The notes under the pieces: generated by a model
Told to the model about the DNA's origin: nothing
Seen by the model: only the letters and a program-made list of their open reading frames with translations
Database searches by the model: none
Assembly (NCBI RefSeq): GCF_000695795.1
Contig: NZ_JNCA01000013.1
Span: 62,001-126,000 of the forward strand
Origin: Flavobacterium seoulense
GTDB lineage: Bacteria; Bacteroidota; Bacteroidia; Flavobacteriales; Flavobacteriaceae
Direction of reading: 5' to 3'
DNA length: 64,000 nt
Made by a program: the position numbers and the translations under genes
Shown here: positions 47,159-56,238 of the stretch, one piece after another
How positions within the stretch are numbered: position 1 is the stretch's first letter
How the letters are laid out: every line of letters begins with the position of its first letter

Positions 47159-48337
47159 ATGAACAAAAAAGTAGTTATCGTTTCTGCCGCAAGAACTCCA
47201 ATAGGAAGTTTTATGGGCGGTTTATCTAGTGTTTCAGCTCCTCAACTTGGCGCAACAGCCATCAAAGGTGCTTTAAATAAAATAAACTTAGATCCTGCTC
47301 TGGTTGACGAAGTACTTATGGGTAATGTAATTCAGGCTGGTGCGGGACAAGCTCCTGCGCGTCAGGCAGCACTTTTTGCAGGATTAAATAATCTTGTTTC
47401 GTGTACTACTGTAAATAAAGTCTGTGCTTCCGGAATGAAGGCCGTAATGATGGCGGCTCAGGCAATACAATCTGATGATGCCGAAGTGGTAATTGCTGGC
47501 GGTATGGAAAATATGAGTTTGATTCCGCATTATACCAATTTGAGAAACGGAACTAAATTTGGCCCAACTACTCTTATCGACGGAATGCAAAAAGACGGAT
47601 TAACTGATGCTTATGACAATCAGGCGATGGGTGTGTATGCTGATCTTTGCGCTACGGAATACAACATTAGCCGAGAAGAACAAGATAATTATGCTATTGA
47701 ATCTTACAATCGTTCTGCTCAAGCCTGGGCATCCGGTAAATTTGATGCTGAAGTTGTTCCTGTAGAAGTTCCACAAAGACGTGGCGAACCAATTATAATT
47801 GCTAAAGACGAGGAATTTGCCAATGTCAAACTAGACAAAATTCCAAGTTTGAATGCTGTTTTTACAAAAGACGGAACCGTAACTGCTGCTAATGCTTCAA
47901 CAATAAATGATGGTGCCGCAGCTTTAATTGTAATGTCGGAAGAAAAAGCACTTGAGTTAGGATTAAAACCTTTAGCTTACATAAAAGGCTATGCCGATGC
48001 TGCACAAGAACCAAAATGGTTTACTACAAGTCCGGCAAAAGCCTTACCTAAAGCCTTAGCCAAAGCTGGAATAACAATAGATGATGTTGATTTTTTCGAA
48101 TTTAACGAAGCTTTCTCTGTTGTAGGTTTGGCTAATATCAAAATCCTTGATTTAGATAGTAACAAAGTAAATGTAAACGGAGGCGCCGTTTCCTTAGGAC
48201 ATCCTCTGGGATGTTCTGGTGCCAGAATCTTAGTAAGTTTACTTCATATTTTAGAACAAAATAATGCCAAAATTGGAGCTGCAGCTATTTGTAATGGTGG
48301 TGGTGGCGCTTCGGCAATTGTTATTGAAAGAATCTAA
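47159..48337 (+). CDS. Acetyl-CoA C-acetyltransferase (thiolase)
   Basis: 392 residues. Catalytic Cys in NKVCASGMKAVMMAAQAI, His in FEFNEAFSVVG and Cys in the GGAVSLGHPLGCSGARI ... AAICNGGGGASAI region. Condenses two acetyl-CoA to acetoacetyl-CoA or runs the reverse in fatty acid breakdown. No signal or targeting sequence. A peptidase gene follows after 13 bp and probably shares the transcript, though its function is unrelated. Confidence 0.95.
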   Translation: MNKKVVIVSAARTPIGSFMGGLSSVSAPQLGATAIKGALNKINLDPALVDEVLMGNVIQAGAGQAPARQAALFAGLNNLVSCTTVNKVCASGMKAVMMAAQAIQSDDAEVVIAGGMENMSLIPHYTNLRNGTKFGPTTLIDGMQKDGLTDAYDNQAMGVYADLCATEYNISREEQDNYAIESYNRSAQAWASGKFDAEVVPVEVPQRRGEPIIIAKDEEFANVKLDKIPSLNAVFTKDGTVTAANASTINDGAAALIVMSEEKALELGLKPLAYIKGYADAAQEPKWFTTSPAKALPKALAKAGITIDDVDFFEFNEAFSVVGLANIKILDLDSNKVNVNGGAVSLGHPLGCSGARILVSLLHILEQNNAKIGAAAICNGGGGASAIVIERI

Positions 48338-48350
48338 AAAAATAAAATTA

Positions 48351-49112
48351 ATGTTCGGAATTTGTAATCTAGCCATCATCCCTCTTCGATTTGAAGCAAG
48401 TGATAAAAGTGAAATTGTCTCTCAGGTTTTATTTGGAGAACATTTTGAAATCCTTGAAAAATTCAAACAATGGTCCCGTATTAAGCTACAATACGATGGT
48501 TACGAAGGTTGGGTAGATTCTAAACAATATCAGGAAATATCCAAGACTAATTTCGAACAATTATCTAAAGAAACACTTATATTAAATTCAGATTTAATCG
48601 AATATATCACTACATCTTCTAATTTGTTAATCCCTATTCCGTTGGGTTCTTCTTTATCTTTTTTAAATAATAGCGAAATCAACACTCAAAATTACGAATT
48701 CGAAGGCACAAAAGTAAACGGAACTAAAGACAAAAAAAACATTATCAATACTGCCTATTTATATTTAAATGCGCCTTATTTATGGGGCGGAAAAACACCT
48801 TTTGGAGTCGATTGTTCTGGTTTTACTCAAATGGTTTATAAGCTTAACGGATACAAACTTTTAAGAGATGCTTCGCAACAGGCTACACAAGGCGAAGCTT
48901 TAAGTTTTATTGAAGAAAGTGAACCTGGGGATTTGGCTTTTTTTGATAATGATGAAGGAAATATTATCCACGTGGGCATCATTATGGAAAACAACTACAT
49001 CATTCACGCCAGTGGTAAAGTACGAATAGACCGTATCGATCATTTAGGAATTTTTAATCCTGAAACCAATAAACATACACACAAACTAAGAGTGATAAAA
49101 AAGATAATTTAA
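48351..49112 (+). CDS. NlpC/P60 cell-wall peptidase (C40 family) with SH3b domain
   Basis: 253 residues from the ATG at 48351; the longer frame starting at 48264 runs inside the thiolase gene. N-terminal SH3b-like domain (NLAIIPLRFEASDKSEIVSQVLFGE, WSRIKLQYDGYEGWVD), then the C40 peptidase: LNAPYLWGGKTPFGVDCSGFTQMVY with the catalytic Cys, GDLAFFDNDEGNIIHVGI with His, and IIHASGKVRID. It cuts gamma-D-glutamyl peptide links in peptidoglycan. There is no signal peptide, so export route or a recycling role in the cytoplasm is open. Confidence 0.92.
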   Translation: MFGICNLAIIPLRFEASDKSEIVSQVLFGEHFEILEKFKQWSRIKLQYDGYEGWVDSKQYQEISKTNFEQLSKETLILNSDLIEYITTSSNLLIPIPLGSSLSFLNNSEINTQNYEFEGTKVNGTKDKKNIINTAYLYLNAPYLWGGKTPFGVDCSGFTQMVYKLNGYKLLRDASQQATQGEALSFIEESEPGDLAFFDNDEGNIIHVGIIMENNYIIHASGKVRIDRIDHLGIFNPETNKHTHKLRVIKKII

Positions 49113-49156
49113 AAAATTTGACATTTTAATTGGCATTTGATATTGTCATTGAAAAC

Positions 49157-49810
49157 CTATTTACACTCCCATTTTTCATTGGCAACCTTATCCTTTAAAG
49201 CTGATTGTAAATTGTAATGCCACCATTCTGAATCAAGTGCTTTAAAGCCATTTTTAAGCATAATTCTTTTAAGCAATTTACGATTGTTTTTTACATCTTT
49301 AGATAATTTATCATATTTATGACTGGCTTCGATCCCAAAAAAATCAAATCCAGTTCCCATATCCAGTTCCTTTCCATCTTTATCAACCAGCGTAATATCA
49401 ACCGCTCCTCCCCGATTATGAATCGAACCTTTAGCAGGATTCGCAACATAACTAGGATTTGAAACAATCTCCCACATCTTTTTTTGAATATCTAACGGAC
49501 GATAACAATCAAATAATTTAATTCGGAAACCTTTTTTTACAAAAACATTATTAGCCTCAATAAGCGCTTTTACAGTTTTTAGCCTCAAATAACATTCGGC
49601 GCAATCATAGACTTTGGCTTTCAAAAAATTATCCTCAGTTGCATATTTCATATCATAAATAAAATCAGCACTATAGTCTTTCAAATTCACAAAAGTAGTA
49701 TCATCAATTGTAGTAATTTTATTTTCTTTTACAACTGAATTTTGCGATTTACAAGATAAAAATACCGCTAAAAATAAAACAAGCATTATCGTTTTTAAAG
49801 AAGAAATCAT
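49157..49810 (-). CDS. D-Ala-D-Ala dipeptidase (VanX-like, M15) lipoprotein
   Basis: 217 residues. Lipoprotein signal with lipobox VFLSC (Cys20). The M15 metallopeptidase shows the zinc motif SIHNRGGAVDITLVD and the catalytic EWWHYN near the C-terminus, plus FDCYRPLDIQKKMW. VanX-type enzymes split D-Ala-D-Ala; in Gram-negatives they usually recycle cell-wall dipeptide rather than give vancomycin resistance. No vanH/vanA genes are near. Confidence 0.9.
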   Translation of the reverse strand: MISSLKTIMLVLFLAVFLSCKSQNSVVKENKITTIDDTTFVNLKDYSADFIYDMKYATEDNFLKAKVYDCAECYLRLKTVKALIEANNVFVKKGFRIKLFDCYRPLDIQKKMWEIVSNPSYVANPAKGSIHNRGGAVDITLVDKDGKELDMGTGFDFFGIEASHKYDKLSKDVKNNRKLLKRIMLKNGFKALDSEWWHYNLQSALKDKVANEKWECK

Positions 49811-49843
49811 TGGCAGAATTTTGAATTAATGAGGATCGAAAAA

Positions 49844-49851
49844 CAAATGTA
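49844..49851 (-). promoter_or_regulatory. Putative -7 promoter element of the VanX-like gene
   Basis: Minus-strand TACATTTG, exact TANNTTTG, 34 bp before the start; sits in the divergent region shared with the nuclease gene. Confidence 0.4.
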
Positions 49852-49888
49852 CAAAAATATAAAAGGGCATTTCTAAATTGATTTTATC

Positions 49889-49896
49889 TAATTTTG
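49889..49896 (+). promoter_or_regulatory. Putative -7 promoter element of the EEP nuclease gene
   Basis: TAATTTTG, exact TANNTTTG, 37 bp before the start; about 40 bp from the opposite-facing VanX element. Confidence 0.4.
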
Positions 49897-49932
49897 GCAC
49901 TTTTTCGAAAACATATCCTGCTACCATAATTC

Positions 49933-50736
49933 ATGAAAACCCTATTATTTACCTTTTTTCTCTTTTTTCCAACATTAATTTTCAGTCAAGTCAAACTCCT
50001 TTCCTGGAATATCGAAAACTTAGGAAAATCAAAAACAAATGAAGAAATTTCGTTTATTGCCGAAACCATCAAAAACCACGATATTATTGCTATACAGGAA
50101 GTCGTAGCAGGTTTTGGCGGACCACAAGCAGTAGCAAAATTGGCTGAGGAATTAAATCGAAAAGGCAATAAATGGGATTATAGTATTAGCGAACCAACAT
50201 CCAGCAGCGCTTATAAAACCGAGCGTTATGCTTTTATCTGGAAAACTTCAAGTGTGAAAAAAATTGGAGACGCCTGGCTCGAAAAAAAGTACCATTTAGA
50301 AATTGACAGAGAACCTTATTTTGGCACTTTCGAATATAAAAACAAACAATTTACAGTAGTAAATTTTCATGCCATCACAAAAAACAAACAGCCTGAAACA
50401 GAAATCAAGTATTTTAAATTTTTACCTGCTGAATATCCGACATTGAACTTAATTTTTGCTGGTGATTTTAATTGTCCCCAATCACACAATGTTTTTAATC
50501 CTTTGAAAAAAACGGGTTATAAATCAGCTTTTGTGAATCAAAAAACTTCTTTAAAGAAAACGCAAGTCAACAATGAAGTGCTGGCTTCTGAATTTGACAA
50601 CATCTTTTATTTGTCTTCAAAAGTAAATGTTTCTAATGCCGAAGCACTACATTTTTATAAAAAGTTTCCAACTCTCGAAAAAGCCAGAGAAATATCCGAT
50701 CATATTCCTATTGCAATTACTTTTTCGATGAATTAA
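49933..50736 (+). CDS. Secreted endonuclease/exonuclease/phosphatase-family protein
   Basis: 267 residues with a signal peptide (PTLIFSQ). DNase I-like fold: KLLSWNIENLG, IIAIQEVVAG with metal-binding Glu, VVNFHAITK with His, LIFAGDFNCPQSHN and a final SDHIPIAI. All catalytic residues for a metal-dependent phosphodiesterase are there. Export suggests digestion of external DNA for nutrients, though phospholipid or other phosphate ester substrates are possible. Confidence 0.9.
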   Translation: MKTLLFTFFLFFPTLIFSQVKLLSWNIENLGKSKTNEEISFIAETIKNHDIIAIQEVVAGFGGPQAVAKLAEELNRKGNKWDYSISEPTSSSAYKTERYAFIWKTSSVKKIGDAWLEKKYHLEIDREPYFGTFEYKNKQFTVVNFHAITKNKQPETEIKYFKFLPAEYPTLNLIFAGDFNCPQSHNVFNPLKKTGYKSAFVNQKTSLKKTQVNNEVLASEFDNIFYLSSKVNVSNAEALHFYKKFPTLEKAREISDHIPIAITFSMN

Positions 50737-50866
50737 GAGCTGATGCGTTAAAAAAAGTCTTTTTATACTATTTTCATTCGGCTATTAAATTTAAAAATGT
50801 ATTTTTATTTTTTGTTACTTAAAAAGTGACTTTTACATCACCAATAAAATTAAAAACAACATTAAA

Positions 50867-51316
50867 ATGATTGTAGATTCATTACAAAATGCCGCAAAAT
50901 ATTATAGCTTACATCCTGCTTTTGAAAAGGCATTTCAATTTTTAAATGAAAACGAATTAGCAAATTTAGCTGATGGCGTAACCCAATACTCTGACGATTT
51001 AAAGATTATTGTTAACTCTGGAAACGGAAATTCAAAAGAGCAAAGTTTAGCTCATTTTGAGTGTCATGATAAAAATATTGATATTCAGGTTTGTGTAGCC
51101 GGGCCAGAAACGTATGCGTGGAAACCAAGAGAAAAATGTGTTAGTCCAAATGGTGAATACAATGAGGAGAAAGATGTTCGTTTTTTCTTCGATCAGCCTG
51201 ATATGTTTTTTGAATTAAATCCGGGACAATTTACAATCTTATTTCCTGAAGATGCACACGCTGCCATGATTAGCAACGGAAAAATCAAAAAAATCATTAT
51301 CAAGGTTAAAATATAA
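50867..51316 (+). CDS. YhcH/YjgK/YiaL-family protein
   Basis: 149 residues, one cupin-like beta-sandwich domain. Marked by AHFECHDKNIDIQVCVAGPETYAW and the LNPGQFTILFPEDAHAAMI segment with metal-ligand-type His residues. Relatives occur in sialic acid and pentose loci and are thought to be sugar anomerases or isomerases, but the role here is unknown. A strong terminator follows. Confidence 0.9.
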   Translation: MIVDSLQNAAKYYSLHPAFEKAFQFLNENELANLADGVTQYSDDLKIIVNSGNGNSKEQSLAHFECHDKNIDIQVCVAGPETYAWKPREKCVSPNGEYNEEKDVRFFFDQPDMFFELNPGQFTILFPEDAHAAMISNGKIKKIIIKVKI

Positions 51317-51336
51317 ATTAGCTATTGAATCAAACA

Positions 51337-51366
51337 AAAACTACTTTTCGAAGTAGTTTTTTCTTT
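51337..51366 (+). terminator. Terminator after the YhcH-family gene
   Basis: A 10-bp perfect stem AAAACTACTT with a TTCG tetraloop and a T-run. Confidence 0.9.
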
Positions 51367-51390
51367 TTACAAAACATCGATTCTTCATTT

Positions 51391-51427
51391 ATTTGGCTTC
51401 AAAAAACTATCTTTTTTGAAGCCAAAT
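51391..51427. repeat. Long perfect inverted repeat
   Basis: Arms ATTTGGCTTCAAAAAA are perfect complements over 16 bp with a 5-nt loop. It follows a complete terminator by 25 bp and is not followed by a T-run, so it is not needed for ending the YhcH gene. Confidence 0.6.
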
Positions 51428-51529
51428 GATTATCGGTACATATTTTGTGAGACATTCTTACTTAAAATATCCCAATAACTGAAAATTGTAGCGGAATTTA
51501 GGAAAGATTTTATTCCAAAAAATAATTAC

Positions 51530-51537
51530 TACATTTG
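51530..51537 (+). promoter_or_regulatory. Putative -7 promoter element of the PIG-L gene
   Basis: TACATTTG, exact TANNTTTG, 27 bp before the ATG at 51565. It overlaps the alternative TTG start at 51535, which argues for the later ATG. Confidence 0.45.
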
Positions 51538-51564
51538 AAGTTATTGCCTTTAAACCCAACCAAA

Positions 51565-54093
51565 ATGCACAAAAATAGGACATTTTTTATTTTCAGCTTT
51601 CTTTTGTTTTTTCAATTCATAACAGCACAAAAACCTCAAAAACCAAATGCTGTCGAAATTTACAATCAAATTCAGAAATTAAATTTCCTTGGAAGTGTCC
51701 TTTACGTTGCTGCTCATCCTGATGATGAAAACACACGATTAATTTCATATTATTCGAATGAAAAAAGAGCCAGAACTGCTTATTTATCTTTAACCCGTGG
51801 TGATGGGGGGCAAAATTTAATTGGTTCAGAATTAAGAGAATTATTAGGTGTTATTCGAACTCAGGAACTGATTGAAGCCCGAAAAATTGATGGCGGAGAA
51901 CAGTTTTTTTCCCGAGCAAATGATTTTGGTTTTTCTAAAAATCCAGATGAAACTTTCGAAATTTGGAACAGAGAAAAAGTACTCGCTGATTTGATTTGGA
52001 CCATTCGAAAATTCCAACCCGATGTAATTATCAATCGTTTTGATCATCGTTCGCCAGGAACAACTCACGGACATCACACAGCTTCGGCAATTTTAAGTGT
52101 AGAAAGTTTTAATTTATCGAATAATCCTAAGCGTTTTCCTGAGCAATTAAAATGGTACAATCCGTGGCAGGCAAAACGTATTTTCTTTAATCCTTCGGTG
52201 TGGTATTATGGCAATCAGGAAAAATTTGATGCTGCAGATAAGTCAAAATTCATTACGCTGGAAACAGGCGTTTATTATCCCGAATTAGGAAAATCAAATC
52301 AGGAAATAGCTGCTTTAAGCCGAAGCAGTCATAAATCACAAGGTTTTGGAAGTACTGGAACACGTGGTAAAGAAACCGAATATTTAGAACTAATTAAAGG
52401 ACAAAAATTAAATAGTAAGAGTGATATTTTTGATGGAATTGACACCAGCTGGAATCGTGTAAAAGGCGGAAAACCAATTGGTGAATTGATTAGCGAAATT
52501 GCTTCCAAATTTAATTTTGCGCATCCATCGGCTTCTATTCCTGATTTGCTAAAAGCGTACGAAATGATTCAAAAACTTGATGATGATCATTGGAAATCAA
52601 TAAAATTAAACGAAGTTAAAAATACTATCGCTAACTGTGCCGGATTATACCTAGAAGCCGTTGCTATAGAACAGCAAGCTACTCCGGGAAGCATTATTCG
52701 ATTAAAAGTGGAAGCGATTAACAGAAGCCCAATTGTTATGGAATTAGTTAGTATTACTAGTTTTCCTGATCAAAAAATCACCGAAATCAACCAATATTTA
52801 GACAACAATACTTTAGAAAATAAAACCATCAATATAGAATTGCCGGAAGATTTAGAATACAGTCAGCCGTATTGGTTACAAGAAAAAGCTTCTGTTGGAA
52901 TGTATCAGGTTAGCAATCAGGAAAACATTGGAATTCCTGATATTATAAGAGATACTAAACTACAATTTAACATCAAAATCAATGAAATTGTGATTCCTTA
53001 TGAACGAACAGTTGTTTACAAACATACTGATAAAGTTAAAGGAGAAATGTACAGTTATCTTGATATTATTCCTGAAGTAAGTACTAAAATTTTAGATCAG
53101 ATTTCTTTTTTTAATGATGGTAAAACGCAGAAAATTGCCGTTCTGGTAAAAGCAGGAAAAGATAATATTAGCGGTACCGTACAATTAGAATTAACTGAAA
53201 ACTGGACAGTTGCACCAGCAACAATTGATTTTAGTTTAGAAAAAAAAGACAGCGAAAAAATTGTCTATTTTGATGTTACACCGCCTAATGAAGCTTCAGA
53301 AATAATTGCAAAAAGCATTGTATCAATCAACAATAAAAAACAGGATAAAGAGCAGATTATCATTAATTATGATCACATTTCGAAACAACAAATTTTACTT
53401 CCGTCAGAAGCTAAATTTAAAAAATTAGATTTAAAAATTACCAATGAACGAATAGGTTACATCATGGGAGCTGGTGACGAAGTTCCTGACTGCTTAAAAC
53501 AAATGGGATATTCTGTTAAACTTATTAAAGAACACGAAATTAACTCCAGATATTTAGCTAATTTTGATGTTATTATTACCGGAATTAGAGCTTATAATAC
53601 ATTGCCTAATTTAAAAAACAGACAGCATATACTATTAGAATTTGTAAAAAGAGGAAAAACTTTGATTGTACAATACAACACGCCAGACCGAACAATTCCG
53701 GCAAATATTGCACCTTATCCGTTAACATTATCGAGTGATCGTGTGACTGATGAAAACGCTGCAGTTGAATTTTTGGCTCCAAATCATCCTGTTTTGAATT
53801 ATCCTAATGTAATTACAAATAAAGATTTTAAAGGCTGGACACAAGAACAGGGTTTGTATTATCCTAATCAATATGATACTGCTTTTACTCCTATTTTGTC
53901 TTCTAATGATAAAGGAGAAACACCAAAAACAGGCGCATTATTAGTCGCTCCTTATGGAACCGGACAATATATTTACACTGGTTTAAGTTTGTTTAGAGAA
54001 TTACCAATGGGAGTTTCCGGAGCTTATCGATTAATAGCAAACATGATTGCATTAAAAACAACAGAAACCGAAACCATTGAAACACAAAAATAA
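51565..54093 (+). CDS. Secreted PIG-L family deacetylase with C-terminal amidotransferase-like domain
   Basis: 842 residues from the ATG at 51565. A signal peptide (FQFITAQK) leads into a PIG-L/LmbE domain with zinc residues in VAAHPDDENTRL and a THGHHTAS motif. Middle part is beta-rich (about 370-630). The last about 220 residues look like a class I glutamine amidotransferase-like fold without the full catalytic triad (FDVIITGIRAYNTLPNL, GTGQYIYTGLSLFRELPMG). PIG-L enzymes remove N-acetyl groups from sugars. A 35-residue membrane peptide and an SSS transporter follow within 120 bp, suggesting a shared operon for uptake of the product. Confidence 0.88.
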   Translation: MHKNRTFFIFSFLLFFQFITAQKPQKPNAVEIYNQIQKLNFLGSVLYVAAHPDDENTRLISYYSNEKRARTAYLSLTRGDGGQNLIGSELRELLGVIRTQELIEARKIDGGEQFFSRANDFGFSKNPDETFEIWNREKVLADLIWTIRKFQPDVIINRFDHRSPGTTHGHHTASAILSVESFNLSNNPKRFPEQLKWYNPWQAKRIFFNPSVWYYGNQEKFDAADKSKFITLETGVYYPELGKSNQEIAALSRSSHKSQGFGSTGTRGKETEYLELIKGQKLNSKSDIFDGIDTSWNRVKGGKPIGELISEIASKFNFAHPSASIPDLLKAYEMIQKLDDDHWKSIKLNEVKNTIANCAGLYLEAVAIEQQATPGSIIRLKVEAINRSPIVMELVSITSFPDQKITEINQYLDNNTLENKTINIELPEDLEYSQPYWLQEKASVGMYQVSNQENIGIPDIIRDTKLQFNIKINEIVIPYERTVVYKHTDKVKGEMYSYLDIIPEVSTKILDQISFFNDGKTQKIAVLVKAGKDNISGTVQLELTENWTVAPATIDFSLEKKDSEKIVYFDVTPPNEASEIIAKSIVSINNKKQDKEQIIINYDHISKQQILLPSEAKFKKLDLKITNERIGYIMGAGDEVPDCLKQMGYSVKLIKEHEINSRYLANFDVIITGIRAYNTLPNLKNRQHILLEFVKRGKTLIVQYNTPDRTIPANIAPYPLTLSSDRVTDENAAVEFLAPNHPVLNYPNVITNKDFKGWTQEQGLYYPNQYDTAFTPILSSNDKGETPKTGALLVAPYGTGQYIYTGLSLFRELPMGVSGAYRLIANMIALKTTETETIETQK

Positions 54094-54102
54094 AAGTCGA
54101 TT

Positions 54103-54210
54103 ATGGGACTAATGAAAGGAAAAAACTGGAAAGCAAATTACACCTGGGTACTTGTTGCCAATGCCATTTATATCATGGTTTTTTATTTAATAATGAAATT
54201 ATACTCTTAA
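54103..54210 (+). CDS. Small membrane protein (35 residues)
   Basis: A short frame starting MGLMKGKNWKANYTWVL and ending KLYS, with one membrane helix (about residues 14-31, rich in Val, Ile, Leu). It lies 9 bp after the PIG-L stop and 3 bp before the SSS transporter start, so the spacing is that of an operon gene. A short basic N-terminus, helix and basic tail suit a transporter subunit. Small helper peptides beside SSS carriers are plausible, but I know of no named family. Confidence 0.65.
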   Translation: MGLMKGKNWKANYTWVLVANAIYIMVFYLIMKLYS

Positions 54211-54213
54211 ACC

Positions 54214-55950
54214 ATGCAATTATTTGACTGGATTGTACTTATAATCACTTTACTTTTTATCGTAATTTATGGTACCTGGAAAACGAAAGGAAGTAAAAAT
54301 GTAGAAGATTTTATTCTGGGTAGTAATGAAACGCCCTGGCATACTGTAGGACTTTCGGTAATGGCAACTCAGGCCAGTGCCATTACTTTTCTTTCTACTC
54401 CCGGACAGGCCTATCATGACGGAATGGGATTTGTGCAATTCTATTTTGGACTCCCAATAGCCATGATTGTCATTTGCCTCACTTTTATTCCAATATATCA
54501 TAAATACAAAGTTTTTACAGCTTATGAATATCTTGAAAAACGTTTTGACTTAAAAACACGTTCACTGGCTGCGATTCTTTTTTTGTTCCAGAGAGGTCTT
54601 GGAACAGGATTAACCATTTATGCTCCGGCAATTATTTTATCGGCATTATTGGGTTGGAATCTAACCTATATGAACATTATAATCGGAATTCTGGTTATTT
54701 TTTATACAGTTTCAGGAGGTACTAAAGCCGTTAACGTTACTCAGAAACAGCAAATGTTTGTCATCATGTCGGGGATGTTTATTACCTTTTTTCTAATTCT
54801 GCATTTTCTTCCCAATGATATGACTTTTAGTAATGCACTCCATATTGCTGGTGCCAATGGAAAAATGAATATCGTTGATTTTTCTACTGATCCTGAAGAA
54901 AAATATACTCTTTGGAGCGGAATAACAGGTGGTTTTTTTCTGGCTTTAGCCTATTTTGGAACCGATCAATCGCAGGTAGGCCGATATTTATCAGGAAAAT
55001 CGGTTCGTGAAAGTCAGATGGGATTAATCATGAATGGACTTTTAAAAGTTCCGATGCAATTTTTTATTTTATTGACAGGAGTTATGGTTTTTGTTTTTTT
55101 CCAATTCAATCCAGTTCCGTTGAATTTTAATCCTAACAATAAACTAACTATTGAAAAATCAAAATATAAGGACGAATATCATGCATTAGAGAAAAAGTTA
55201 GAAACGCTTTCAGAAGATAAAAAAGTTATCAATCTTTTATATATCGATCAGCTGAATCAGGATTATGACAATCCTATTCTCAGAAAAGAATTAGTTGCCA
55301 TTTCGACCAAAGAAAAAGACCTAAGAGATCATGCCAAAGAAATTATCTTAAAAGCCGATAATGACAGTGAAACTAATGATAAAGATTATGTTTTCTTTCA
55401 TTTCATTTTGAATTACTTACCCAAAGGTTTGATTGGTTTATTGCTGGCTGTGATTATTTCGGCAGCTATGTCATCAACCGCTTCCGGACTTAATGCATTG
55501 GCTTCTACCACGGCAATTGATATTTATAAACGAAATTTAAAAGAAGAAAAAACAGAAAAACATTATCTAAATGCTACTAAGTTTTTTACTTTCTTCTGGG
55601 GGATTGTAGCCATTCTTTTTGCCTGTATTGGAACATTATTCGAAAACTTAATCCAGTTAGTCAACATCATTGGGTCTATATTTTACGGAACTGTTTTAGG
55701 TATTTTCTTAGTTGGATTCTATATAAAATTCATTAAAGCCAAAGCTATTTTTTACAGTGCTTTTATTACGCAATTAACTATTTTTATTATTTATTATTTT
55801 TCTAACTTTATTTATCCAAGCGGAGAAGAAAAATTAGGTTATTTATGGCTGAATTTCATCGGAGCTTTGATGACTATTATTCTTTCGGCTTTACTTCAGG
55901 CAACTATTTTCAAGAATGAAAAAAATACAACAATGCTTTTAGAAGAATGA
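54214..55950 (+). CDS. Sodium/solute symporter (SSS) with cytosolic insertion
   Basis: 578 residues with about 13 membrane segments. SSS motifs: FILGSNETPWHTVGLSVMATQASAITFLSTPGQAYHDG, YLEKRFDLKTRSLAA, LALAYFGTDQSQVGRYLSGKS and AVIISAAMSSTASGLNALASTTAIDIYKR. Between about residues 305 and 395 a charged, coiled-coil-like insertion (KSKYKDEYHALEKKLETLSEDKK) breaks the usual helix order. Probably carries an amino-sugar or sugar product made by the upstream PIG-L enzyme; the substrate is inferred. A terminator follows. Confidence 0.9.
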   Translation: MQLFDWIVLIITLLFIVIYGTWKTKGSKNVEDFILGSNETPWHTVGLSVMATQASAITFLSTPGQAYHDGMGFVQFYFGLPIAMIVICLTFIPIYHKYKVFTAYEYLEKRFDLKTRSLAAILFLFQRGLGTGLTIYAPAIILSALLGWNLTYMNIIIGILVIFYTVSGGTKAVNVTQKQQMFVIMSGMFITFFLILHFLPNDMTFSNALHIAGANGKMNIVDFSTDPEEKYTLWSGITGGFFLALAYFGTDQSQVGRYLSGKSVRESQMGLIMNGLLKVPMQFFILLTGVMVFVFFQFNPVPLNFNPNNKLTIEKSKYKDEYHALEKKLETLSEDKKVINLLYIDQLNQDYDNPILRKELVAISTKEKDLRDHAKEIILKADNDSETNDKDYVFFHFILNYLPKGLIGLLLAVIISAAMSSTASGLNALASTTAIDIYKRNLKEEKTEKHYLNATKFFTFFWGIVAILFACIGTLFENLIQLVNIIGSIFYGTVLGIFLVGFYIKFIKAKAIFYSAFITQLTIFIIYYFSNFIYPSGEEKLGYLWLNFIGALMTIILSALLQATIFKNEKNTTMLLEE

Positions 55951-55982
55951 TTATATAGAAATATAAAACAATTCACATACAA

Positions 55983-56010
55983 AAGCCTCTACTACTATAG
56001 AGGCTTACTT
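55983..56010 (+). terminator. Terminator after the second SSS gene
   Basis: AAGCCTCTA pairs with TAGAGGCTT around a 6-nt loop, followed by ACTTATTT. Confidence 0.65.
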
Positions 56011-56034
56011 ATTTAAAAACTTTAAACAAATATA

Positions 56035-56238
56035 ATGAAGGGATTTATTAAAATCACAGATACAGGAGAGCAGGAATACTATATCAATATTGACTATATT
56101 ATACAATTTACAACTACTAATGAAAATCAAGAAGGAAACACAATCATTGATATAAAATATGGAGAAAGAGTTGCTACAATACAAACAAATTGTACAACTG
56201 AAGAAGTATTACTCATGATAGCTTCGTCAAATAAATAG
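56035..56238 (+). CDS. Small hypothetical protein
   Basis: 67 residues: MKGFIKITDTGEQEYYINID, then an acidic central stretch and KYGERVATIQT. It has the beta-hairpin look of small FlbD-like proteins (short strands ending with a helix EEVLLMIASS), but the match is weak. It sits at the edge of the accessory patch, after the SSS terminator. Function unknown. Confidence 0.6.
   Translation: MKGFIKITDTGEQEYYINIDYIIQFTTTNENQEGNTIIDIKYGERVATIQTNCTTEEVLLMIASSNK

Noticed and set aside
49157-49810. Vancomycin resistance
   Set aside because: Only a VanX-like dipeptidase; no vanH or vanA-type ligase nearby, so cell-wall recycling is the simpler reading.
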